This document shows, piece after piece, positions 39,064-49,283 of a stretch of 64,000 nt of DNA. Origin of the DNA: Colwellia sp. Arc7-D (GTDB lineage Bacteria > Pseudomonadota > Gammaproteobacteria > Enterobacterales > Alteromonadaceae); the NCBI RefSeq assembly GCF_003061515.1, contig NZ_CP028924.1:1054001-1118000 (forward strand). The letters are read 5' to 3'. The position numbers and the translations under genes were made by a program. Below the pieces are notes generated by a model. It saw nothing but the letters and a program-made list of their open reading frames with translations. It did not search any database and had not been told where the DNA came from. How positions within the stretch are numbered: position 1 is the first letter of the stretch; every line of letters begins with the position of its first letter.

Positions 39064-39563
39064 GATTGAATCTCCTGCTCATCTGGATAATAAATATTAA
39101 CACCACTTATATCGGTGTCTGTTACTTTCGCTGCGCGCTTTATCGCTTTTTTAATCCGATGATAAGCCATACAACGACATAAATTGCCATTCATGTGCGT
39201 AACAATTTCTTCATCTGTTGGTGAGGGGTAGTATTTTAGTAAGGTAGCCGCTTGCATAATTTGTCCAGACTGACAATAGCCGCATTGTGGCACTTGTTCT
39301 TCTACCCAAGCTTTTTGTAATGGATGAGAATCGTTCAGTCCTTCAATGGTGGTGATAACTTTGCCCTGAGCTTGCTTAAGCGGAAAGTTACAAGAACGTA
39401 CCGCTTGTTCGTCAATATGTATTGTACATGCGCCACACATAGCTATGCCACAGCCAAATTTGGTGCCTTTTAATCCTAATTCATCGCGAATAACCCAAAG
39501 TAGTGGTGTATCTTGTGGGGAGTTAGATTCAACATTTTTGCCATTTAAGGTAAACGTCACCAT
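39060..39563 (-). CDS. 2Fe-2S subunit of an isoquinoline 1-oxidoreductase-like hydroxylase
   Basis: A 167-residue iron-sulfur subunit with both expected clusters: the plant-ferredoxin type at the start ([15 protein letters not shown], then SC) and the helical type ([12 protein letters not shown]...[13 protein letters not shown]). It has no signal peptide of its own and is probably carried out with the Tat-tagged large subunit. It is first in the three-gene operon. The length fits IorA-type subunits. Confidence 0.92.
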   Translation of the reverse strand: MVTFTLNGKNVESNSPQDTPLLWVIRDELGLKGTKFGCGIAMCGACTIHIDEQAVRSCNFPLKQAQGKVITTIEGLNDSHPLQKAWVEEQVPQCGYCQSGQIMQAATLLKYYPSPTDEEIVTHMNGNLCRCMAYHRIKKAIKRAAKVTDTDISGVNIYYPDEQEIQS

Positions 39564-39937
39564 AGTGAGTCCTTTATATATTTCTTTATTAATTTATACC
39601 TTTAATACTAGCTCATATACTTGCAATATTGTCATTTAATTTGCGTTATGAGTAATGTCAGCTAAGCCCAGTGCGTATTGAGAAGTTTGCTCTGGCCGTA
39701 GCTGTTAAATTTTATGTGCGGGGAAACCCAAGTGCATTAGATAATCGATTATTAATAACACATTTAGCATGCTTATATTTTGGTATGAAAAAGTCATTTA
39801 TATTTTATCTGTATATGCGGTTTAGTGATGTAGTGAAGATAATAATTGATTGTATATCAAAAGCTTGAGAAGGGAGGAAGGCAAAGTATCAATTAAATCA
39901 ATACCTTGCCTTTAAATATATCTACTGTGCGGCTCAG
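39564..39937. other. Gene-free stretch between the hydroxylase operon and the permease
   Basis: No supported gene. A 65-codon open frame at 39671-39868 on the plus strand has no recognisable features and no convincing ribosome site. The stretch should hold the promoter of the leftward hydroxylase operon near 39570-39640, but no clear boxes stand out. Confidence 0.55.
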
Positions 39938-41778
39938 TTATAAATACATCCAGTTTAGAAGTAAAGAAAGTGTTATCCACATCAGTATAATTAACGGAAT
40001 ACCAATACGCATAAAGTCAGAAAACTTATAACCCCCGCATTCATGACCAATAAATTGGTTTTATAAGCCATAGGCGTTGCGTAACTTAGGTTAGCACCAA
40101 ATAATACCGCTAAAATAAAAGGTTCTGGCGATAGATTTAATTGACTAGCCACGGAAATCGCAATGGGCGTTCCTATAACTGCTGCAGCATTGTTAGAAAC
40201 AATATTGGTTAAGATGGCTAGTAACAACATTAATGCCGCTAAAATTCCACCTGGAGGTAAACCATATGATAAAGCAACAAATACTTGTGCTATATATTCT
40301 GCGCCGCCAGTCATCATCATAGCCGAGCCTAACGCCAATGATGCTGCAACAATTAATATAACTTGAGTGCTTAGCGCAGAAGAAGCTTCTTGCCAGTCTA
40401 AGCATTTAGTCAGTAATAGGATTAACACACCACAAACCGCACTAATTTCAATGGGTAAAATACCAATAGCTGACGTTACAACCACAGCGAGCAATGTGCC
40501 TAATGCTATTGGCGCTTTACTTGTTTGTGGTAATGATTCTGCACCATCTATTATCAATAACCCCGGTTTTTCTTTTAATAAGGCTATTTGTTCTATTTCA
40601 CCTTGAACAAGGAGTACATCGCCAATTTTTAAGCGGGTTTTACCAATACCATTACGCCCAATCTCCATAGCCTTACCTGCTCTATGTAAGGCAACAACGG
40701 TGATGGCGTGTTTATTAATAAAGTTAGCTTCTTGTAAGGTACGACCTTCAATACCTGAACCAGCAATAATGACAATTTCAGCTAAAATTTGTTTTTCAGC
40801 TTTTAAAGGATGCTCTTCATCAACTTTATGCTGACCTGAAAATAAGGTGGCACCAAGTACTGTTTCGTATTCTTTAAGTCTGTCCGGGTAATCATGAACT
40901 TTTAATCTGTCACCAACAATGAGTACGGTATCTGGTAAGGGAATAATATTTTTATTTTCAGGTCCGCGCTGAATACTTTCTATCTTTAATTGTCCGTCTG
41001 TTAGGGCAATTATTTCAGTGATAGTTTTTTCGTTAACAGCACTTTCTTCATTAATATTAAGATAAGCACTGAAAATCCGAGGCGATGTGTCAGGCATTGA
41101 AGGGGATCTACTTGGCAGCAGCTTAGGTGCTACAAGCCATAAATAAATAACCGCGACAACGGAAGCAATAAGTGCTGGTTTAGCAAAGTCAAAAAGGCCA
41201 AATTCAGCTGCGCCCATATTGCTGGCAATACTAACAACCAGTAAATTGGTTGAAGTACCAATAGTGGTTGCCATACCGCCCACTAAAGTGGCAAGCCCCA
41301 TGGGTAATAACATGGGTGACGAGTCAGTTTTAGTTCGCAAAGATACACTGATTAAAATAGGCAGGAGCAATACAACAACGGGCGTATTATTTATAAAAGC
41401 ACTTAAAGTTCCAGCTAGCACAAGTGTAATTAACAATGACAACGCAGGACTGATTTTCCATAACTTAGCTAAATATCGTCCAATCGGTTCTAACGCACCG
41501 GTCCGCACAATACCGTGACCAATAATCATTAATGAACAAACGGTCACCAAAGCCTCATGGCCAAAACCAAAAAATAAAGTACTGGGTTCAAAGTGAACAC
41601 CATCAACTGAAAATGGAAAAACTGCAAACATTACACATAATATAGCCATCACAGCTAGCGATGAGGTTTCTAGCGGTATATCTTCACGGCGAAATAAATA
41701 TAATGCTAAAACGGTGATTAACAAAACCGCTAATGCATGATGATTAGGGAGATCTGGAATATTCAAAAGTATACCCAC
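39938..41778 (-). CDS. SLC13/DASS-type permease with TrkA-C domains, 3' end frameshifted
   Basis: An anion/carboxylate-type permease of the ArsB/NhaD-like superfamily. Two halves of membrane helices flank a soluble centre (about residues 215-400) with two TrkA-C (RCK-C) domains (LPDTVLIVGDRLKVHD; LKIGDVLLVQGEIEQI). As read, it stops at 39991 after LVMNAGVISFLTL. One more base in CCCCC at 40032-40036 restores MNAGGYKFSDFMRIGIP and a final helix ending at 39938, for 613 residues. The break is most likely a sequence error. The substrate (sulfate, dicarboxylate or other) is not defined. Confidence 0.85.
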
Positions 41779-41843
41779 TTATTGTAATGATTTAGTTATT
41801 AAAGCTAGCCGTTAATTTAGCGGCATAAGGAAATTGAGAGAGA

Positions 41844-42104
41844 TTAATTATGCTCTTTCATGAATTCTAAAGCTTTAGATACAGCAACTTTGACGTTGTT
41901 TTCCATCTCAAACCGCTCAGAAGCGGGCAAATAGAAAGCCATATCAACTTCATGGCGTATGTAGCGTGTAGGTAATTGGTTTAACACAACGCAAACTAAG
42001 TCGGCAATGAACTCAGCATCATAGTTATCTTCTAGTTTCAAGGCTGTAAAATGTTGTGAAACTAACTTCTCGTAATAGTTATGTATATCGTCAGAAATTT
42101 TCAT
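41844..42104 (-). CDS. ComFB-like protein (late competence development family)
   Basis: A small protein whose core, DAEFIADLVCVVLNQLPTRYIRHEVDMAFYL, matches the ComFB family (alpha-helical, with the LNQLPPRY motif). The ATG at 42104 gives about 86 residues, the usual family length; an in-frame upstream start at 42188 would add a hydrophobic, basic lead. ComFB-type proteins in cyanobacteria have been reported to bind cyclic di-GMP; a similar signalling role here is an inference. Confidence 0.75.
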   Translation of the reverse strand: MKISDDIHNYYEKLVSQHFTALKLEDNYDAEFIADLVCVVLNQLPTRYIRHEVDMAFYLPASERFEMENNVKVAVSKALEFMKEHN

Positions 42105-42221
42105 GTTTATGACTTTTTTTAATGGATATATTTGCAAGACTAATGCTAGTGCAATGAAAACACCAATCTTTTTTCGGCGTAAATACAAATTTTAAGTAAA
42201 AAATTGAATAGAGACGCTACT

Positions 42222-42824
42222 TTAAAACTGTTCGGATTTAGATATTTCGCGTTCTAATTTTGAAATGGCTTGGCGACATCGGCCAAGACGTTGATGTAGG
42301 GCAAGTGTTTCATCTGTTAATTGTTTAGATTTATTAGCTGGTGCTCCGTGCATTTGTCTTTCACGTATTTCGATCATTTCTAGTAATCGCCTTTCAAACT
42401 CAAAAGTTTCGTTAAGTTTATTGTGTAAGTTATGACTTGATTGCATCACCGCCTGTGCTGCTTTCTTAAAACGTCTGGATTTAATGGCAACAAGTCGTTG
42501 AGCAGGTTCTTTATGCAGAGTGCTATTTGAATTTAATGCATTTCTCAAGGCTGAAATCTGCTGCTCGATAATTAACAAGCGACTATGGGCAAGGGTGTTT
42601 TTATTAGCCGTTAACAGGCGAGACAATTCATTGGTTTTATCTTTTACTTCTGCCACATAAGGATGAAATTGATCACTGTGAGTGAGAAATAGCTTCTCAG
42701 AAAAAATATCATTTTCTTGAATTATTTTATGAGACTTTGAATGCTTATTTTGTTGGTCAACAAGTTTAGCTTGTTCGTCTATTTGATCGAGAATTGCATG
42801 AATTTTATTAATCGCACTTTGCAT
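42222..42824 (-). CDS. priC: Primosomal replication protein PriC
   Basis: PriC reloads DnaB at stalled forks independently of PriA. The 200-residue helical protein carries the family blocks FERRLLEMIEIRERQM and, near the end, LALHQRLGRCRQAISKLEREI. E. coli PriC is about 175 residues; this one is a little longer at the N-terminus. It lies between a TauE/SafE permease and the ComFB-like gene on the same strand. Confidence 0.88.
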   Translation of the reverse strand: MQSAINKIHAILDQIDEQAKLVDQQNKHSKSHKIIQENDIFSEKLFLTHSDQFHPYVAEVKDKTNELSRLLTANKNTLAHSRLLIIEQQISALRNALNSNSTLHKEPAQRLVAIKSRRFKKAAQAVMQSSHNLHNKLNETFEFERRLLEMIEIRERQMHGAPANKSKQLTDETLALHQRLGRCRQAISKLEREISKSEQF

Positions 42825-42836
42825 GAGAAATTTTCC

Positions 42837-43619
42837 TTAACTTAACCAAGCTTGATAGGCTAAATTAACTGACATAAGAATAACAACAGTGATAAAAACA
42901 GGGCGTATAAACTTACTACCAAATTTAATCGCCCAATGAGCGCCTACCCAAGCACCAAGCATTATAAAAATTCCCATCGAAATGCCAAGTACAAAATTAA
43001 CGTGTCCAAGATAGATAAAGGTTAATAAGCTAAAGAAATTGCTAACAAAGTTGGTTGAGCGTGCTAATCCTGAGCTAAGGAGAATATCAATTTTGTACAG
43101 GGCATTTGATGAGCTTACCCAAAATGCGCCAGTACCAGGGCCTGCGACACCATCATAAAAGCCTAAAATGAGCCCTTGTATTATTTGTTTAATTTTTATT
43201 ATCTTGTTTTTTATTGGTAAACCAAGAACTTCACTGGTAACGGATCTTGAGAATAGCGTGTAAATAGCGGTCAAAACTACAAGCACTGGAATGTATTTAT
43301 CTAAAAACTCTACAGATAAAAAATTTACAATTATAGTGCCTAAAATCGCGCCGGCAGCAGTTGCTATAATAGATAGTCGCCAGTATTTAGGGTTAAACAG
43401 GTTTTTTCGATAAAAAGTAAACGACGCAGTAAGTGAACCGAAAGAGGCCGCGAGTTTATTTGTTCCAAGTGCAACATGGGGCGGTAAACCTGATGTTAAT
43501 AATGTTGGCACTGTTAGCATACCACCACCACCAGCGATAGCATCAATAAGGCCCGCAACAAAGCCAACACTACATAAGGTTATCCATAAACTAATGTCGA
43601 GGACGGGATCAATAACCAT
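42837..43619 (-). CDS. yfcA: TSUP family permease (TauE/SafE, YfcA-like)
   Basis: A membrane protein of about 260 residues with eight or so helices. The duplicated TSUP signature is clear: GLIDAIAGGGGMLTVPTLL...HVALGTNKLAASFGSL in the first half and ILGFYDGVAGPGTGAFW in the second. The chosen start is MVIDP at 43619, since the 14 residues before it look unlike the family. The usual substrates are sulfur-containing anions, but for YfcA the substrate is unknown. It precedes priC by 12 bases. Confidence 0.88.
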   Translation of the reverse strand: MVIDPVLDISLWITLCSVGFVAGLIDAIAGGGGMLTVPTLLTSGLPPHVALGTNKLAASFGSLTASFTFYRKNLFNPKYWRLSIIATAAGAILGTIIVNFLSVEFLDKYIPVLVVLTAIYTLFSRSVTSEVLGLPIKNKIIKIKQIIQGLILGFYDGVAGPGTGAFWVSSSNALYKIDILLSSGLARSTNFVSNFFSLLTFIYLGHVNFVLGISMGIFIMLGAWVGAHWAIKFGSKFIRPVFITVVILMSVNLAYQAWLS

Positions 43620-44391
43620 AGAATATTTTGCATAGTAAATTTGAGGGCAACTATAGCACAATGAAACAGTGAATTTATGTCGATTTATAACTCATAGCTA
43701 TAGAGCACGCTGACTTTTAAATTTTAGGGAGTTATTGGATGATAAAAATACATAACCAATTTATTCACCTGTATTTTTTTTGAGCTTAGGAGCTTAAATT
43801 TAATCACTGAAAAAGCCCTAGAATGCCAATAAACCTGCGTAGAGTGGTTAATTGTTGTTAAAATTTTGCTCGGTTACAAAATAATTGAAAATAAATATTA
43901 GCAACTGTTTCATTTTGTTTACGTTAACAACTGTTTTCTTTAAGTTATTGTTAATAAAGGTTTATGTTGCTGCTGGGTTTTTATATGGTTTTTTTACTTA
44001 GTTTAACTTTTAGTTACGTAATATATGTAGATTTACATTAATCAATAAACAAGAGAATCAAATTAACCCTATGTTTTATAATACTTTAATTTTTACTTTC
44101 GATTGTGTTTACTTAATCGTTATAATCTTTGGTAAGTAAGTTTTTGTAAATAAAGTCATATTAATACCTTATTGTATCTAGCGACTAATCTATGTTTTTT
44201 CTAATGTGTTTTAGTGATATTGCTGAAGTATGTAAATAAAACGTAACTGTTTGTGTTGACCCATTAACAAGATTAAGTTTAATATCTTAGCTGACAGATT
44301 TGGTTTTCAACCAATAAGTAATTCAACAACAAGACAACATAGTCTTGAAATTAAACACTAGTATCACGAAAGTGGTCCAGGGAGTATATCA
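43620..44391. other. Long AT-rich gene-free stretch upstream of the TonB receptor
   Basis: About 770 bases without a supported coding region on either strand. The sequence is strongly AT-rich. Near its right end is one promoter candidate (TTGACC at 44256-44261, TTTAAT at 44278-44283). The length suggests a long leader or several regulator sites for the receptor gene; no Fur-box-like palindrome was found by eye. Confidence 0.55.
44256..44283 (+). promoter_or_regulatory. Candidate promoter of the TonB-dependent receptor gene
   Basis: TTGACC, 16-bp spacer, TTTAAT. It would give a leader of about 100 nt. The match is fair at the -35 and weaker at the -10. Confidence 0.4.
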
Positions 44392-47283
44392 ATGTATCAA
44401 AGTAACAAGCTTACTAAAGCTGTTCGCTTAGCTCTTGTAGCTGGCGCAACAACAACTATTCTAGCTGCACCAAGTGCTATGGCATTTGCTGAAGAAGCAG
44501 CTGCAGAAGAGAAAGGTGTTGAACGTATCCAGGTAACTGGTTCACGTATTCGTCGTTCTGAATTAACTGCTGTAACACCTATTATCGAAATTAGCGCTCA
44601 AGAATTCGCTATTTCAGGTAACCTTAACATCGAGCAAAAACTTGCTGAGTTACCTTCTACTTTACCTTCGTTTGGTCCTAGCTCAAACAACCCTGGTGAC
44701 GGTACAGCAACAGTAGATTTACGTGGCTTAGGTACTTCTCGTACTTTAGTTATGGTTAACGGTCGTCGTTGGGTTCCTGCTAACCAATCAGGCGTTGTTG
44801 ATTTAAACACGATTCCAGCTTCTCTAATTGAAAACGTTGAAATCATCACTGGTGGTGCTTCTGCTGTATACGGTTCAGATGCAATCGGTGGTGTTGTTAA
44901 CTTTAAAATGAAAGATGATTTTGAAGGTGTTGAAATTTCAACGTTATATGATGTAACGACTGAAGGCGATGCTGAAAAATTCAACTTAGATTTAACCATG
45001 GGTGGCAACTTTGCTGATGACCGTGGTAACGCAGTACTTTACGTTGGTTACTCAAAACGTGAACCTTTATTCCAAGGCGACCGTGACTTTGCAAGTGTTG
45101 CTTTAACTGAAGGCGATGGCGAATTAATTGCTGGTGGTTCTTCTGGTATTCCAGGTACTCGTGTATTTGGTGGTCCAACGCTTAACACTGGTGCAAATGC
45201 TGGTTCAAGCTTAGGTCGTTTCCTTCCAGATGGTACTGGTGCTGCATTTACAGGCGCTGATCGTTTTAACTATGCACCTGATAACTTTTTACAGTTACCT
45301 CAAGAACGTCTAACAATGAACGCATTCTCTCATTTTTACATTAATGACGAGACTCGTATCTACAGTGAACTTTCTTTTATTCGTAACGAAGTTCCACAAG
45401 AATTAGCACCAACTCCAGCGTTTACAACAATTACAGTAAACCCTAACAGTGCATTTTTTGGTGCTGATGTTCAAAATGCAATCTTAACTGCACAAATAAC
45501 AAATAATAATGGAACTCCTGATGATGAGTCAGATGATTTTCTTGAATCAGCATTAAATGCTGATGGCACTTATGATATGTTTGTTGGTCGTCGTATGGTA
45601 GAAAACGGTTCACGCCAATCTATCGATACACGTGATGCAATGCGTATTTTAGTTGGTATCGACGGTTACATTAATGACGATTGGTCATACGATGTTTATT
45701 ACAGTCGTTCACAATTAGACCACACAACACTGTTAAATAACGATGTTGCAGCTTCACGCTTTAAACAAGCTATTTTAGTTAATGACGATGCTACAGCGTG
45801 TCAAGATACATCAGGCGGTTGTGTTCCACTTAATATTTTCGGTGAAGGCAACATTTCTGATGAAGCTGTAGACTTTGTTAATATTGGTGCAACTAACGCG
45901 ACTACACTTAAACAAGAAGTGTTCATGGCAACGGTATCTGGTGCATTACCATTTACTTTCCCAGGCGCTGAAGAATCAGTTGGTGTTGTTTTTGGTTATG
46001 AAAAACGTCAAGACGAATCAACTTACCGTCCAGATGAATTCTTAGCTGCAGGTGATGTACTAGGCTTTAATGCTGGTGAAGCAACTGTTGGTTCATATAG
46101 CTCTGATGAAATCTTTACAGAATTCTCTATTCCACTTATGAGCGGTAAAGAATTTGCTGAAGACTTAAGCCTTTGGGGTGCAGCACGTTTTGCTGATTAC
46201 TCTAACATTGGTCGTGTTTCATCATTCGCTACAGCGATAAACTGGGCACCAACTGACTGGATCAGCACTCGTGTTGGCTTCCAATCATCAGTACGTGCTC
46301 CAAATGTATCTGAGTTATTCTTAGGTGCGTCTGCAGGCTTCCCAGGTGCGGTTGATCCATGTGCTGTAGATGGTTACAAAGCTGGTATTACAAGTGACGC
46401 ACTTTGTCTTGCTGACGGTGTATCAGCTGCCCAAATCGGTGTTTTCGAACAAGCTAACGGTCAAATCGAAGGTTCATTCGGTGGTAACTCAGATCTTCAA
46501 GAAGAAACTTCTGATACGCTTACTGTTGGTATTGTTGTTCAACCATTTGAAGGTTTAGATTTCACAATTGATTACTTCAAAATTGAAATCGAAGATGCTA
46601 TTTCTGTATACGGTGTAAATAACACGCTTGACGTTTGTTACAACGTTGTTAAAGATGCATCGCATGAAACATGTCAAAACATTAGTCGTCGTGCAGACGG
46701 TAATGTTGACGTTGTTAAATCATTGAATGCAAACATTGCATCAATTGAAACAAGCGGTGTTGATTTTAACGTAACTTACAATACTGAACTTGATTTTGGT
46801 TTGTTTGATAGTGGTTCTGACTTGAACATTCAATTCCGTTCTACATTCCTTGATACGTCTGACGTAGTTCCAGTTGTTGGTTTAGATACAATCAACGAAT
46901 GTGCTGGTTCATACGGTAACACTTGTGGTAACCCACAACCTGAGTTCCAAGCTAACACTCGTGTTAACTGGACAAATGGCGATTTAACATTATCTGCTTT
47001 AGTACGTTACATCGGTTCAACTGATGATGACCAACTAATTGGTGATGACCCAATTACACGTAGTGACTTAGTTGTTTCTGAAATTGATGCAGCTATCTAT
47101 GTTGATTTAAGTGCAAGCTACTTAGTTAACGAAAACTTAAATGTTAACTTTGGTGTTAAAAACGTATTTGATGAAGAACCTACTGCTTTAGGTGAGTCAC
47201 AATCACAAGCTAACACTTTCCCAGAAACGTATGACGTAATTGGTCCTCGCGTATTCTTGAGTGCTTCTTACACGTTTAATTAA
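44392..47283 (+). CDS. TonB-dependent outer-membrane receptor
   Basis: A 963-residue beta-barrel receptor. A signal peptide ends near AMAFAEE, followed by a TonB-box-like ERIQVTGSRI and the plug domain (LVMVNGRRWVPA, IETGGASAVYGSDAIGGVVNF-type block at about 150-175). The barrel fills the rest, ending in a beta-signal-like SASYTFN. It lacks a secretin/STN domain, so no sigma-factor signalling is suggested. Ribosome site CAGGGAG precedes the ATG. The ligand is unknown; in marine Alteromonadales this class often takes up peptides or glycans. A terminator separates it from the modification cassette downstream. Confidence 0.92.
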   Translation: MYQSNKLTKAVRLALVAGATTTILAAPSAMAFAEEAAAEEKGVERIQVTGSRIRRSELTAVTPIIEISAQEFAISGNLNIEQKLAELPSTLPSFGPSSNNPGDGTATVDLRGLGTSRTLVMVNGRRWVPANQSGVVDLNTIPASLIENVEIITGGASAVYGSDAIGGVVNFKMKDDFEGVEISTLYDVTTEGDAEKFNLDLTMGGNFADDRGNAVLYVGYSKREPLFQGDRDFASVALTEGDGELIAGGSSGIPGTRVFGGPTLNTGANAGSSLGRFLPDGTGAAFTGADRFNYAPDNFLQLPQERLTMNAFSHFYINDETRIYSELSFIRNEVPQELAPTPAFTTITVNPNSAFFGADVQNAILTAQITNNNGTPDDESDDFLESALNADGTYDMFVGRRMVENGSRQSIDTRDAMRILVGIDGYINDDWSYDVYYSRSQLDHTTLLNNDVAASRFKQAILVNDDATACQDTSGGCVPLNIFGEGNISDEAVDFVNIGATNATTLKQEVFMATVSGALPFTFPGAEESVGVVFGYEKRQDESTYRPDEFLAAGDVLGFNAGEATVGSYSSDEIFTEFSIPLMSGKEFAEDLSLWGAARFADYSNIGRVSSFATAINWAPTDWISTRVGFQSSVRAPNVSELFLGASAGFPGAVDPCAVDGYKAGITSDALCLADGVSAAQIGVFEQANGQIEGSFGGNSDLQEETSDTLTVGIVVQPFEGLDFTIDYFKIEIEDAISVYGVNNTLDVCYNVVKDASHETCQNISRRADGNVDVVKSLNANIASIETSGVDFNVTYNTELDFGLFDSGSDLNIQFRSTFLDTSDVVPVVGLDTINECAGSYGNTCGNPQPEFQANTRVNWTNGDLTLSALVRYIGSTDDDQLIGDDPITRSDLVVSEIDAAIYVDLSASYLVNENLNVNFGVKNVFDEEPTALGESQSQANTFPETYDVIGPRVFLSASYTFN

Positions 47284-47330
47284 TCACTAATTAAAACTTA
47301 CTTTAGTTTTAATTAAGTATTAAGAAATAA

Positions 47331-47365
47331 AAAAGTGACCAACGTTTGTTGGTCACTTTTTTTTT
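47331..47365 (+). terminator. Intrinsic terminator after the TonB receptor gene
   Basis: AAGTGACCAAC, loop GTTT, GTTGGTCACTT, then a run of T. The 11-bp perfect stem suggests strong termination, so the following cassette has its own promoter. Confidence 0.93.
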
Positions 47366-47447
47366 AATCTAACGTAAGATGGTGTATGGTAATAAAACTA
47401 AATATGACGCTGCTAAATTACATTTATAAAAATAGATACTATAAAAT

Positions 47448-49282
47448 ATGCAAAATGTTAGCTCCTCAAATATAACCATTAAACTTCAACAACTATTTTC
47501 TTTATTTCAAAAAGGCCAAGTCAAACTTGTGCTGAAAGAACTTAAGCCATTATTAATCTCAGCGAGTGATCATGGGATGTAATGCATTTGGCTGCGATGG
47601 CTTATAAAGCTGATGGCGATATTGATAAGGCGATTAGTTATTTCAATAGCGCTTTAAAGATTAACGATAATCAGTCACAAGTTCATAACAATATTGCGAA
47701 TACTTATAAACAAATATCAAATAGTAAGTTAGCAGAATTTCATTACAATAAAGCCATTAAATTACACCCTCAATATGTCGATGCGATCAAAAACCTTGGT
47801 TTATTATATTTACAGGATAAGAAATTAACGCAAGCAAAAGATAGTTTTTTACGAGTGCTAAACTTGTCTAAAAATAATACTTCAGCCTTAACATCGCTCG
47901 GGAATATATACAAAGCTGAACACGATTTCGTTGCTGCTATAGCTTATTATAAGCAAGCACTGAGTGTAAATCCTCGTTATGTAAATGCTTTACATAACCT
48001 AGGCATAGCCTACCGCATGACGGGTGATTTTTCTGCTGCGATTAAGTGTTTCAACGAAGCGAAACTTATTGCCCCAAACATCTCTGACATTGATTTTAAT
48101 GAAGCAAATACTCAATTTGATATGGGTAATTACCCTGCAGCAGAACAGGCATACTGGAATGCACTAAGAAAAGCACCAGATAATTGTGAAGTGCATGAAA
48201 CACTGAATGAATTCTATTGGCAAACAGGTAAGAAAAGTGAGTTTGGTAAAAGCTTTAAACTTGCGATTGAACATTTACCGAATAATTCCCGATTACGGCA
48301 TACTTATGCTGAGAGTTTGTTTTCCTCTGGGGCTAAAGCACAAGCATCAGTCGTAGTTGAAGAGGCATTAAAGCTTGATAAAACGCCTGAGCTTTTGCAT
48401 TTAAAAGGTAAGTTTTTAGCTTCAGAGGGCGAAATTAAACTGGCAATCTCACTGATAGAGCCAGTACTGCTCAATGAATATAAACTTTCAAATGCTTTAG
48501 ATTTAATCGAATTATTAATCATAGATTTTGATTATGATAAAGCGCTGCATCAAATAGCTTACGCTGAGAAAATAGCGCCTCATAATCAACTACTCATCGC
48601 TTATAAGAGTATCTGCTGGAGACTGACTAATGACCCACGATATGAATGGCTAGTAGATTATCAGAAACATATACAGAGCTATGATATTCCAGTACCCAAT
48701 GGATATAGTTCAAGGGCTATGTTTTTAGATGAATTAGAGGCTGCTTTATTGTCAATGCATCAGACACAGCATGAGCCTTTGAAACAAACATTAAAGTTTG
48801 GTACGCAGACACCCGGTAGACTTTTTTATCAACCGATAAAGCCAATTATTGATCTCAAAAAATCGTTTGAAGAGGTCACTCTAGATTATATATCGTCACT
48901 GCCTGATGATAGCTTACACCCGCTATTGTCGAGAAAAACTAATCACGTAAACTTTTCTGGTTCATGGTCAGTAAAGCTTAAACCCAATGGTTTCCATGTT
49001 AATCATGTTCATCCTGAAGGTTGGTTGAGTTCATCATTTTATGTGAAAGTACCTGATTTCTCTCAATACGATCAATCTTCAGAGCATGCAGGTGCAATAA
49101 AATTCGGAGAAAGCTCGATGAATCTAAAAGAGCGAGAAAAAGTATCGAAAATTGTCACACCTAATGCAGGGTTAGTTGTTTTATTTCCCTCATATGTTTG
49201 GCATGGAACAATACCTTTTAACGGACCTGCTGATATTTTCCGGTTAACCGCACCGTGTGATATAACGCCAAGAGAGGATTAG
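47448..49282 (+). CDS. TPR protein with C-terminal 2OG-Fe(II) oxygenase domain, frameshifted near the start
   Basis: Tandem TPR repeats fill about residues 40-340 (NALHNLGIAYRMTGDFSAAIKCF and others). The C-terminal domain has iron-ligand blocks HVNHVHPEGW and FPSYVWHGTIPF, then a late Arg, as in the putative 2OG-Fe(II) oxygenase family 5. The frame from ATG 47448 meets a stop at 47580; one more G in GGG at 47574-47576 joins it to the long frame (SDHGDVMHLAAMAYKADG) and gives 611 residues. This is probably a sequence error. The substrate is unknown. The stop is 1 base before the methyltransferase start. Confidence 0.78.
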
Positions 49283-49283
49283 T

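Noticed and set aside
36760..39563. Calling the molybdenum enzyme xanthine dehydrogenase
   Set aside because: No FAD subunit is encoded, a Tat signal is present and a cytochrome c follows; this is the isoquinoline 1-oxidoreductase layout.
39671..39868. 65-codon open frame on the plus strand
   Set aside because: No family features, no good ribosome site, mixed basic and hydrophobic text without pattern; likely chance.
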